Shown: positions 1 to 5,620 of the stretch, piece by piece
Numbering within the stretch: position 1 is the first letter of the stretch
Layout: every line of letters begins with the position of its first letter
Assembly (NCBI GenBank): GCA_039183635.1
Contig: JBCDBL010000087.1
Location: forward strand, 1 to 18,587
Origin: JBCDBL01 sp039183635
Lineage (GTDB): Bacteria; Pseudomonadota; Alphaproteobacteria; Caulobacterales; Parvularculaceae
DNA length: 18,587 bases
Direction of reading: 5' to 3'
The notes under the pieces: model-generated
Told to the model about the DNA's origin: nothing
Database searches by the model: none
The model's input: the letters and a program-made list of their open reading frames with translations, nothing else
Translations under genes and position numbers: made by a program

Positions 1-163
1 AAGCCTCCATGCCGATCAGACAACGAGGTCGTCCCTCGAAAAATGCAAGAAATTGGCCGCGCCGGAGCTGACGACGCGCCACGGCCTTACCGCCTTCATC
101 AACACCGTGGATTTGAATGACATTCTTGGCGAGATCAACGCCGACTGTGCTAAGCTCTGACAT
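1..163 (-). CDS. IS110-family transposase, N-terminal fragment (cut by window edge)
   Basis: Reading from the ATG at 163-161 gives a protein beginning MSELSTVGVDLAKNVIQIHG and ending at the window edge in CLIGMEA. The GVDLAKN motif with its Asp is the start of the RuvC-like DEDD catalytic domain typical of IS110/IS1111 transposases. The Glu of GMEA fits the second acidic position of that motif. The start is supported by an AAAAGGAG Shine-Dalgarno about 8 nt upstream. The reading frame is open to the edge, so the gene shows no sign of damage in the visible part. Whether the rest (Tnp20 domain with the catalytic Ser) is intact cannot be seen. Confidence 0.85.
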   Translation of the reverse strand, partial: MSELSTVGVDLAKNVIQIHGVDEGGKAVARRQLRRGQFLAFFEGRPRCLIGMEA

Positions 164-235
164 GGATGGCTCCTTTTGCTCGGGACAATGACACCCAACT
201 ATGGCGCAATGCGACGCCGGGAGCAGGAGCCATCC
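164..235 (-). promoter_or_regulatory. Hairpin burying the transposase Shine-Dalgarno
   Basis: An 11-bp perfect inverted repeat (164-174 ggatggctcct and 225-235 aggagccatcc) is extended by 4 more pairs (178-181 with 221-224) after a 3-nt bulge. In the minus-strand transcript the 3' arm contains the AGGAG ribosome-binding site and ends directly at the transposase ATG (163). Folding would therefore block translation in any transcript that begins outside the element. Comparable protective hairpins are known in IS10 and IS200. The function here is inferred from position alone. The distal arm also lies about 9 bp inside the inferred IS end and could double as a subterminal inverted repeat. Confidence 0.55.
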
Positions 236-244
236 ACACCATCA

Positions 245-264
245 ATTGAACAGGAGACGCTTTA
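245..264. repeat. Half-copy of dispersed palindromic repeat at the IS junction
   Basis: These 20 bp (attgaacaggagacgcttta) are identical to 2869-2888, which form part of the loop and the right arm of a complete palindrome at 2847-2889. Here the left arm is absent and IS110 sequence lies in its place. The simplest reading is a second copy of the repeat that was split in its loop by the insertion. The missing left arm would then lie beyond the other end of the IS, outside this window. Confidence 0.65.
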
Positions 265-470
265 GGCCTTGTTTCCGGTCATCCCGGACGCTGGTTTGTC
301 CAAAATCTTTGATTTCGTTGATAAACTGAGCGATCCGAGATCTGTCTCAATAAGGCCGGGTCGCTCAGTTTGCACCCCAAATCCTGGCGGATCTGGATCA
401 GTTCGAGCATGCCTCAGACGGCGTCCGGGATGACGGAATAATTTCAATTTTCCACGAAGCCTTAAAGCGC
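257..470. repeat. 214-bp nested inverted-repeat region (non-coding)
   Basis: No gene is supported between the IS and the stop at 481. Three nested arm pairs are visible. The outer pair is 258-270 with 457-470 (imperfect, cgctttaggcctt against aagccttaaagcg). The middle pair is 273-291 with 421-438, containing a perfect 14-bp match gtcatcccggacgc / gcgtccgggatgac. The inner pair is 323-337 with 357-371, with an 11-bp perfect core aaactgagcga / tcgctcagttt plus a G-T pair and three further pairs. The middle arms resemble the GTCCGGGATGAC palindromic repeats scattered through many alphaproteobacterial genomes. The arrangement could be a foldback (MITE-like) element, one repeat inserted into another, or a structured transcript end for the gene stopping at 481. 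I see no T-run that would make it a simple terminator. Confidence 0.6.
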
Positions 471-480
471 ATTTCTTTCT

Positions 481-1032
481 TTACTGCGCCGACGGCGGGG
501 GCGGGGGCGGGGGCGGTCCAGAACGGTCGCGACCGCCGCCGCGGCGACGGTTCATGAATTGCTCCTTCACCCGGTTTTTGATGACCTCCCGCAAAATCGC
601 TTGTTCCTCCGGCGTCAGGGACCCGTAAAAATTCAAAAACGCCGTCTGGGTCGCTTCGGTGAGCGCGCGCTCTGCATCGGCGAGCGCCTGAACGGCCTCA
701 TCGGCGGCGCCCCGATCAAAAGGCTCTGCAGAAAGCGTTTCCAAAACCCTGGCGCGCGCCCGCACCGCCGCCGCCGCTTTGGGGCGTAAAGTGCGAATAT
801 CGGCGCTGATCCCGGCGCGCAACTCGATACGGCGCTCTTCGTCGAAAAAGCGCAGCGCCCTGCGCGGATCGATGGGCAAAGGGTGTTGCGGCGCGACCTG
901 TCTGTCCGCCGCCTGTTCAATGCTTGAAGGATGCACGACTTTCAGACCCGCCGTCTTGCCGCCGACGACAAAGCCAATAACGAATACATTGGCGATTAAC
1001 GAAACGATGAGAACGATATCGCGAACAGCCAT
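481..1032 (-). CDS. Membrane-anchored periplasmic Metal_resist/CpxP-like protein (CnrX-like sensor position)
   Basis: 183 aa. It has an N-terminal hydrophobic anchor (residues 6-24) followed by a mostly helical, charged periplasmic region. An LTPEEQ segment at 139-144 resembles the LTxxQ motif of the CpxP/Spy/Metal_resist superfamily. The tail is RRRGGGRDR then a run of eight prolines (173-180) and SAQ. Its start ATG shares one base with the stop of the preceding gene (TGATG), so the two are translationally coupled. Being third after a sigma factor and a TM anti-sigma candidate, it sits where CnrX/NccX sensors sit. The folded region has almost no His or Cys (only H34 and H50, near the membrane), so metal sensing is not supported by visible ligands. 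A general envelope-stress or stabilising role is equally possible. Confidence 0.7.
   Translation of the reverse strand: MAVRDIVLIVSLIANVFVIGFVVGGKTAGLKVVHPSSIEQAADRQVAPQHPLPIDPRRALRFFDEERRIELRAGISADIRTLRPKAAAAVRARARVLETLSAEPFDRGAADEAVQALADAERALTEATQTAFLNFYGSLTPEEQAILREVIKNRVKEQFMNRRRGGGRDRSGPPPPPPPPSAQ
497..516. repeat. (GGGGGC)3 tract in the poly-proline codons
   Basis: Three tandem GGGGGC hexamers plus GG lie on the plus strand (G-runs 497-501, 503-507, 509-513, then 515-516). They encode the proline run of the minus-strand gene. Each hexamer equals two Pro codons, so slippage would change tail length in frame. The G-runs on the non-transcribed DNA strand could also form a quadruplex. Confidence 0.6.
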
Positions 1033-1562
1033 CAGGAAGTCTCCTCATAGGTCCATTCATAGCCCGGCGCTTCACTGGCGAGGGCTGCAAGCTCCGCCTC
1101 CGGGGACAAAGGTTCGACCACAAACGCGCCGCCGGCGCCGGCGACAACGCCAAGCACCGCAGCAACGCCAAGCGCCGCAGCAGGAACAAGCCGCGCCGGC
1201 CGCATAAACGCAACGAGCACACCGACGATGGATCTGCGGTCCGGCTTCGCGGTGGAGGCCCAGGATATGTCGTGCGCCGCCGAGGGAACCTCCGCAACGG
1301 GCGCAGCGGCGATAAGACGGGCGGCGAATGCATCGCTCATGGACGGCGCCGGCGCTGAATCCAACAGGCGGTCAAGGGCCTGTTCCTCCGCAAGGCGCGC
1401 GGCGATCTCCGGCGCAGCGCCTTCCCGCTGCATGGCGTCCAGGGCGAGAGTGCGATCCGCCTCGGGCCACCGCTTCGGATCGGCGCCGTAAGCCGCGATC
1501 AGCGCCTGCAGACGCTCCGCACTGATCCGCCCGCCAAATGTCGTATCTTTGTCTTCACCCAT
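1032..1562 (-). CDS. Putative anti-sigma factor, single transmembrane segment
   Basis: 176 aa. The cytoplasmic N-terminal part contains LIAAYGADPKRWPEADR (residues 21-37), which matches a pattern I know from uncharacterised alphaproteobacterial proteins encoded next to ECF sigma factors. One hydrophobic segment follows (about 125-148), then a short acidic tail ending EWTYEETS that would lie outside the membrane. There is no HxxxCxxC zinc motif, so this is not a ZAS-type anti-sigma. Its start overlaps the sigma stop by 8 nt, a strong sign of coupled synthesis, and its stop overlaps the start of the periplasmic protein. The likely role is to hold the sigma factor at the inner membrane. The assignment rests on context and topology rather than on a clear domain. 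Confidence 0.65.
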   Translation of the reverse strand: MGEDKDTTFGGRISAERLQALIAAYGADPKRWPEADRTLALDAMQREGAAPEIAARLAEEQALDRLLDSAPAPSMSDAFAARLIAAAPVAEVPSAAHDISWASTAKPDRRSIVGVLVAFMRPARLVPAAALGVAAVLGVVAGAGGAFVVEPLSPEAELAALASEAPGYEWTYEETS

Positions 1563-2181
1563 GACCGTCTCCTAACAAATCAGGCTTTAACCCTTCAAGC
1601 GCGGCCCGCAGCCCCCGCCGTCCCCGCGCCAAAAGCGATTCCAACGCTTCAACGCTGACCCCCATAATCTCCGCCGCCTCAATGTTCGAAAGCTCCTGGT
1701 AATGACAGAGCGTAATGGCGACGCGCTGGCGCTCCGGCAATTTCGCGACGGCCTCCTGGACAATGGCGCCTGTTTGCGATTTTTGAAGCGCATCCGCCGG
1801 CCCGTCCGCCTCGTCCGGCCGCTCCGGCAGCGTTTCCGTCAATGTCTCGCGTTTTTTACGCAAACGGTCGTAACACAGATTGATCGCAACCCGGTGCATC
1901 CAGGTTTGAAACTTCGCCTCTCCCGGAACCCAGTCCGGAGCGGCTTTCCAGACCCGCAAAAACACTTCTTGAGCGACATCTTCAGCGGCATGAGAATCGT
2001 TCAGCATGCGGTAAGCCAGGCGGATCATTCGCGGCGCATGTTTGTTCACAAGCTCCGCCGCCGCCGCACGGTCGCCGGCGCCGATACGGGCGACCAACGC
2101 GCCGTCGGGATCCTTAACGTCCGGCGCGGCTGCGGAATGCGTCTGCTCTTCCACGGCCGCCATACCACTCGCACTGCGCAT
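1555..2181 (-). CDS. ECF-type RNA polymerase sigma factor
   Basis: About 208 aa from the ATG at 2181. Region 2 is visible as AAELVNKHAPRMIRLAYRML followed by DVAQEVFLRVW (residues 68-78), the core-binding and -10 recognition helices. After a linker with ETLTETLPERPDEADG, region 4 (about 138-195) carries LPERQRVAITL and a helix-turn-helix (NIEAAEIMGVSVEALESLLARGR). The start is uncertain: in-frame ATGs lie at 2232, 2181 and 2163 and a TTG at 2250. Family alignment needs only the part from about residue 20 onward. 2181 has a GGGGTGAG upstream but at long spacing (14 nt). It is co-transcribed and overlapping with the anti-sigma candidate. I cannot identify its promoter target. Confidence 0.85.
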   Translation of the reverse strand: MRSASGMAAVEEQTHSAAAPDVKDPDGALVARIGAGDRAAAAELVNKHAPRMIRLAYRMLNDSHAAEDVAQEVFLRVWKAAPDWVPGEAKFQTWMHRVAINLCYDRLRKKRETLTETLPERPDEADGPADALQKSQTGAIVQEAVAKLPERQRVAITLCHYQELSNIEAAEIMGVSVEALESLLARGRRGLRAALEGLKPDLLGDGHG

Positions 2182-2206
2182 GCGTCGCCGTTTCTCACCC
2201 CTTTGG

Positions 2207-2230
2207 GGCGGCGCAATGCAATGCGCCGCC
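2207..2230 (-). promoter_or_regulatory. GC-rich palindrome in the leader of the sigma factor gene
   Basis: 9-bp perfect arms ggcggcgca (2207-2215) and tgcgccgcc (2222-2230) surround a 6-nt loop. It lies 26 nt upstream of the preferred sigma start (2181) and 33 nt downstream of the EF-hand stop. No T-run follows on the minus strand, so it is not a standard intrinsic terminator. It may be an mRNA hairpin that partly insulates the sigma gene from EF-hand transcripts, or an operator. If translation began at the ATG at 2232, it would lie inside the coding region. Confidence 0.4.
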
Positions 2231-2263
2231 ATTGTTTGACCGCTTCGCAAAGGCGTCTGCGCG

Positions 2264-2698
2264 CTACTGGCGCTTGCCTCTCGGCCCCGCGGCCTTCAGC
2301 TCTTCTAACGTCATAGCGCCATCGCCATCAGCATCAGCGCGTTTCATCATGCGCGATTCGCCGTCGCCCATTTCGTCAAGGGACAAAAAACCGTCGCCAT
2401 TGGCGTCCTGACGAGACCATATGGCGTCTCGCATCTCAGATCTGCGCGCCTCTTTCGCGGCCGCCGCCTCTTCCTGGCTTAACAAGCCATCGCCGTTGGC
2501 GTCCGCGCGCGCGAACCGTTCAGCCTTGGCCGCCTCCAGTTCGATTTGCGTAACGGCGCCGTCGCCGTCGGCGTCAAGCTTTGCAAATATCTCTTCCGGC
2601 GCCGGCCGCGGGGGTTTCGCTTGCGCGGCGGACGCCAGCGCCATCGCGGCGACCAGGGTCGTGCACAAGCTTACGCCTTTTAACGTGTTGGATGTCAT
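2264..2698 (-). CDS. Secreted four-EF-hand calcium-binding protein
   Basis: 144 aa. The Sec signal peptide (1-27) ends in ASAAQA before KPPRP. Four 12-residue EF-hand loops follow at 42-53 (DADGDGAVTQIE), 66-77 (DANGDGLLSQEE), 98-109 (DANGDGFLSLDE) and 122-133 (DADGDGAMTLEE). Each has the D-x-D/N-x-D-G pattern and a terminal Glu, so all four look able to bind Ca2+. The start is supported by GGAG 9 nt upstream of the ATG. It is upstream of, and in the same direction as, the sigma/anti-sigma/sensor genes with no intrinsic terminator between them, so it may share a transcript or be a target of that sigma factor. Its substrate or partner is unknown. Confidence 0.85.
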   Translation of the reverse strand: MTSNTLKGVSLCTTLVAAMALASAAQAKPPRPAPEEIFAKLDADGDGAVTQIELEAAKAERFARADANGDGLLSQEEAAAAKEARRSEMRDAIWSRQDANGDGFLSLDEMGDGESRMMKRADADGDGAMTLEELKAAGPRGKRQ

Positions 2699-2755
2699 AA
2701 TAAGGATCTCCAGTTTTCGTCATCTTTGGAACACCAGCCGCCTATCGGGCGGGCG

Positions 2756-2784
2756 ATACAAGATAAACGCTCTGGCGCGTCCAA
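2756..2784 (-). promoter_or_regulatory. Possible housekeeping-type promoter for the EF-hand/sigma genes
   Basis: On the minus strand TTGGAC (2784-2779) and TTGTAT (2761-2756) are separated by exactly 17 bp. They lie about 57 bp upstream of the EF-hand start and downstream of the preceding operon's terminator. The match to TTGACA/TATAAT is moderate. This is a weak call from eye inspection. Confidence 0.3.
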
Positions 2785-2833
2785 ATCCGTCGCAAAAATA
2801 TGCGTCCGAAACCAAACGCCGTCCGGAAATGCG

Positions 2834-2889
2834 AAAAAACAAAGACTTAAAGCGTCTGCCTGATTTCGATTGAACAGGAGACGCTTTAA
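2834..2889 (-). terminator. Rho-independent terminator of the flavoprotein/GcvT-like operon
   Basis: The palindrome ttaaagcgtct (2847-2857) / agacgctttaa (2879-2889) is extended inward by cctg/cagg after a single bulged G, giving a 15-bp stem and 12-nt loop. On the minus strand it is followed by GTCTTTGTTTTTT (T-run at 2839-2834). The stop codon TAA of the GcvT-like gene (2888-2886) lies inside the stem. Half of this palindrome recurs at 245-264, so it also belongs to a dispersed repeat. Confidence 0.85.
2847..2889. repeat. Intact palindromic repeat (second copy split by IS110 at 245-264)
   Basis: A 43-bp palindrome with 11-bp perfect outer arms. Its loop-plus-right-arm segment 2869-2888 is identical over 20 bp to 245-264. 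Two copies in one 18.6-kb window, one of them apparently interrupted by an IS, suggest a dispersed family in this genome. Confidence 0.6.
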
Positions 2890-4019
2890 GCGTTGTCTTC
2901 GTCCTCCGACGCCGGGTCATACTGTTCGGCGGCGATGCGCGCGCCTGTGCGGGCCTTAGGCGCACCGACTTCGAAACGGCGGCGCTCAGCGAAACCGGCA
3001 TCGATATCGGCAAGAGCCAGCACGCACCGAAATCGCGGGGAGTAGGCCGACGACGCAACGACGCCGATGATCCGCGCCTCGGCGAACACCGGACCGCCGT
3101 CGACAGGCTCTGCGCCGCTGACTTTTAAAGGCAAAAGCGCCCGTCGCCGCGGCTGCGCCGCCCGGGCCCGCACCGCGCCGCGCCCGTTGAACCAGGACGC
3201 TTCCAAAGGCGCAAGGGCGCCGAGGCGCACCTCAAAAGGCGTGCGGGCGTCTTCATATCTGACGGCGTCGTCCGCACCGACGAAATCAGCGCCGAGACGC
3301 GGCGCGCCCGCTTCAAGGCGCAAAGCATCCACAGCGTCAAGACCGACAGGGAGCAGACCTCGGCTTGTCAGACGATCCCAAATCGCCAGGGTTTCTTCAC
3401 CGGCGAAAATCAACGACCAGCCTTTCACCGGCCCAAGGGCATCGGGAGATACGGCGACATTCACGCCGCGGACGGTTTTCTGTACGCCCCGCACCGGGTC
3501 CGGCGCGCCAAAGCCCGCCTCCGACAGCACTTCAGACGCCTTCGGACCGAACACGCCGAGGGCGCCGGCCGACGCCGTTACATCGTCATAGGATACGTTG
3601 AAGCCTCTGGCGCTGAGGCCGAGACGCCGCGCCCTGGGCGCGGTCATTGTCAGCAGAAAAGCATCATCCTCAAGTCGGCGCACGCTCACCGTGTCCACAA
3701 CGCGACCGTCTTCATCGCATATAAGGCCGGGAACGCCCATGCCGGGCGTTAAACGCGCGGCCGAGGTTGTCGTCAAACGTTCCAAAAACGCGGCGGCATC
3801 GGGTCCCCAAACCCGAAGCCGCGCGAAACAACCAAGATCGACAAGGCCCGCGCTCCGAGACAAGGCATCGTACTCGGCGGCGACATCACCGTAAGACAAC
3901 GCGCTCGTCCATCCGGATACGGACGCCCAACGGTTCGCAAAAGACGAGGAAGCGGCTGCACGGAACGCCGCCGTCGGCATGGGCGATGCATTGTCAAAAC
4001 ACGCGCCGGCGGGAATCAT
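2886..4019 (-). CDS. GcvT-like (aminomethyltransferase-fold) folate-binding family protein
   Basis: 377 aa. The fold is recognisable from family landmarks. LRVWGPDAAAFLERL (68-82) matches the T-protein VxGPDAxxFLxRL segment, followed by DEDGRVVDTVSVRRL (102-116). GVFGPKASEVL (155-165) matches the second GP repeat, and LRLEAGAPRLGADF (233-246) matches the LRLEAGLPLYGHD motif. A C-terminal barrel has IIGVVASSAYSPRF (317-330). Family members pass one-carbon units to or from tetrahydrofolate. The start ATG at 4019 overlaps the previous stop (ATGA) and has AAGGAG 9 nt upstream; the longer in-frame extension to 4205 is rejected. Where glycine cleavage T proteins have GGxxDDLxV this one has GRVVDTVSV, so one of the paired Asp is Thr. 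No gcvH or gcvP is nearby, so a standard glycine cleavage role is unlikely. Confidence 0.7.
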   Translation of the reverse strand: MIPAGACFDNASPMPTAAFRAAASSSFANRWASVSGWTSALSYGDVAAEYDALSRSAGLVDLGCFARLRVWGPDAAAFLERLTTTSAARLTPGMGVPGLICDEDGRVVDTVSVRRLEDDAFLLTMTAPRARRLGLSARGFNVSYDDVTASAGALGVFGPKASEVLSEAGFGAPDPVRGVQKTVRGVNVAVSPDALGPVKGWSLIFAGEETLAIWDRLTSRGLLPVGLDAVDALRLEAGAPRLGADFVGADDAVRYEDARTPFEVRLGALAPLEASWFNGRGAVRARAAQPRRRALLPLKVSGAEPVDGGPVFAEARIIGVVASSAYSPRFRCVLALADIDAGFAERRRFEVGAPKARTGARIAAEQYDPASEDEDNA

Positions 4020-5620
4020 AGGAAACTGCTCCTTGATTTGGCCCGGCGTACGGCAAGGCCGGCGGCCCGGCGGCCGGCGCCGCCGCTGACCCCGCCGCCG
4101 ATCACAGCTTCGGGCCCGCAGAAAAATAATCCATCCACGCGGTCGCCGCGCTGCAAAACGCCGGTGCGCAGCCATTGATCGAGAAGAGGCGCGCGAGCGG
4201 CCCAAATGCTGGCGTTCATACCGTAGGCTGCAGCATAGTCCTCCGGCAGACGAATCTCCGCCTCTAACACAGATTTGCGAAACCCCGGCGCATAAGCTTC
4301 AAGCGTAGCGATCGCTTTGTCCAAAAGCTCCCCTTTCAAGGCGGCCGTATCAGCGTCGTTGTGCAAGCGCGCCGGCGCCGGATGGATCCAGGCCGACAAA
4401 ACGCACTTGCCCCCCTCCGCGAGGGTTTCGTCATGCACCGTGGGGATGATGAACTCCATTGCAAGTTTAGGAGGCACGCGACCGAATTTTGCGTATCGGA
4501 ACGCCTCTTCCAAGTAATCTATAGACGGACAAATAACAAAGCGCCCCCGCAACGCTTCGGCGCTGAGCTTGGGCAGCGCCGGCGGTTTGGCGAGGGCCAT
4601 GTGCGCCTTGGCTAAAATCAAGTTTGAGGGCGAACGGGCGATGTCGGCCTGGGCCTCCATATCAAGCGCGGCGGGGCCGATAAGTTTCAAATAAGTGGTT
4701 TCAGCGTCCAACGCCGAAATGACCGTTTCGGCGCGAATCTGTCCGCCGTTTTCAAGAGCAACGCCTGCGGCCGCATCCCATTCCAACAATATGCTCTTTG
4801 CAGCCGTATTGGTCCGGATGTCGACCTTGGCCGACTGCGCGGCCCGGCGCAGCGCGTCCGCAAGGGCGCCCATCCCGCCCTTGGGATGAGCGTAGGCCGC
4901 ATGGATGCCGGCGCTCTCCCCCGCCCAACGGCGTAGAAGATTTAAAAACCCATACTGCGCGCTTGGTGCGGCGGCGCCGCCGAACGCCGCATCGAACGCA
5001 AGTCCGCCCTTTAACAATGCGCTGTCAAACGCCGGATCGAGTGCGGCGCGCGTCGATGCGACACAAGCGCGCTTCAACAGCGCATACCCCTCTTCCGACA
5101 CATCCTTTTGCAACCGCGTCAGCGCTTTGGCGAGGGCCGTTCCGTCCGCCGCCGTCAACCCTTTCACAAACGCGCCGGACAGCGTTTCGGCAAGATCGCC
5201 ATAGATTTTAAAAAACGCCTCAAAAGCTGCGGCGTCATCGCCGACACGGGGCCCCAGCGTCTCTCGCGCGCGTGCAAGATCCCCGTCAAGAACAACAGGC
5301 TCATCCCGATCGCTCAAATACACCGTTTGTATACGCCGCTCCGAGTAGGTCAGACCGTGGCGATAAAGATCAATTTCCCGCACAAGGTCACGATCAAGAG
5401 CATTAACGAGATGAGCTTCGTCAGAAACTTTGCACCCCTCGGCGAAACCGCGCGTCGCCGCCGGACCGCCAACATCGGCGGCCGCTTCTATGAGCACAGT
5501 TTTAAAACCGTTTTTCGCCAAACATGTCGCAGCGGCGAGCCCTTCGACTGTGGCGCCGATAATGACGGCGTCAAACCCGCCCTCAATCCGTCCGCGTTGA
5601 TGTTCGTTCTCAGCGCTCAC
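4016..5620 (-). CDS. FAD-dependent oxidoreductase, PYROXD2/phytoene-desaturase (CrtI) superfamily
   Basis: 534 aa. The N-terminal Rossmann unit FDAVIIGATVEGLAAATCLA (16-35) reaches the ribose-binding acid E45 in TVLIEAAADVGG. The motif reads GATVEG instead of the usual GxGxxG, a Thr at the second Gly. The C-terminal FAD motif GLFFCGPEAVIGGGVSGGAG (497-516) is well preserved and is typical of CrtI/PYROXD2-like flavoproteins. The length matches PYROXD2-like proteins (about 520-580 aa). The start is GTG in a GTGA overlap with the previous stop, with AAAGGGTG upstream. Its stop overlaps the GcvT-like start. Substrate unknown: there are no carotenoid genes nearby, so phytoene desaturation is not implied. 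Confidence 0.8.
   Translation of the reverse strand: MSAENEHQRGRIEGGFDAVIIGATVEGLAAATCLAKNGFKTVLIEAAADVGGPAATRGFAEGCKVSDEAHLVNALDRDLVREIDLYRHGLTYSERRIQTVYLSDRDEPVVLDGDLARARETLGPRVGDDAAAFEAFFKIYGDLAETLSGAFVKGLTAADGTALAKALTRLQKDVSEEGYALLKRACVASTRAALDPAFDSALLKGGLAFDAAFGGAAAPSAQYGFLNLLRRWAGESAGIHAAYAHPKGGMGALADALRRAAQSAKVDIRTNTAAKSILLEWDAAAGVALENGGQIRAETVISALDAETTYLKLIGPAALDMEAQADIARSPSNLILAKAHMALAKPPALPKLSAEALRGRFVICPSIDYLEEAFRYAKFGRVPPKLAMEFIIPTVHDETLAEGGKCVLSAWIHPAPARLHNDADTAALKGELLDKAIATLEAYAPGFRKSVLEAEIRLPEDYAAAYGMNASIWAARAPLLDQWLRTGVLQRGDRVDGLFFCGPEAVIGGGVSGGAGRRAAGLAVRRAKSRSSFL

Larger units (their letters stand above)
1..244 (-). mobile_element. IS110-family insertion sequence, one end (element continues beyond window start)
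   Basis: This is the transposase-start-proximal end of an IS110-family element. It holds the first 54 codons of the transposase (163 down to 1) and about 81 nt of non-coding end. The outer boundary is inferred at about 244/245, because from 245 onward the sequence matches, for 20 bp, half of a palindrome found intact at 2847-2889. IS110 elements lack classical terminal inverted repeats and usually do not make target duplications, so the boundary can only be set this way. The short non-coding end would fit the IS1111 subgroup, where the guide (bridge/seek) RNA lies beyond the transposase stop, here outside the window. The subgroup is an inference. Confidence 0.8.

Noticed and set aside
16..198. 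60-codon minus-strand frame at the window start
   Set aside because: It is out of frame with the IS110 transposase, whose GVDLAKN and GMEA motifs identify the true frame starting at 163.
262..447. A 61-codon minus-strand reading frame, and a 43-codon one in another frame (from an ATG near 409 to about 280), in the inverted-repeat segment
   Set aside because: They lie wholly on nested inverted repeats, have no ribosome-binding site or recognisable domain, and their sequence is explained by the palindromes.
4020..4205. Upstream in-frame extension of the GcvT-like protein by 62 residues
   Set aside because: It is Arg/Pro-rich shadow of the upstream flavoprotein. The ATG at 4019 has an AAGGAG at good spacing and a 4-nt overlap typical of the operon.
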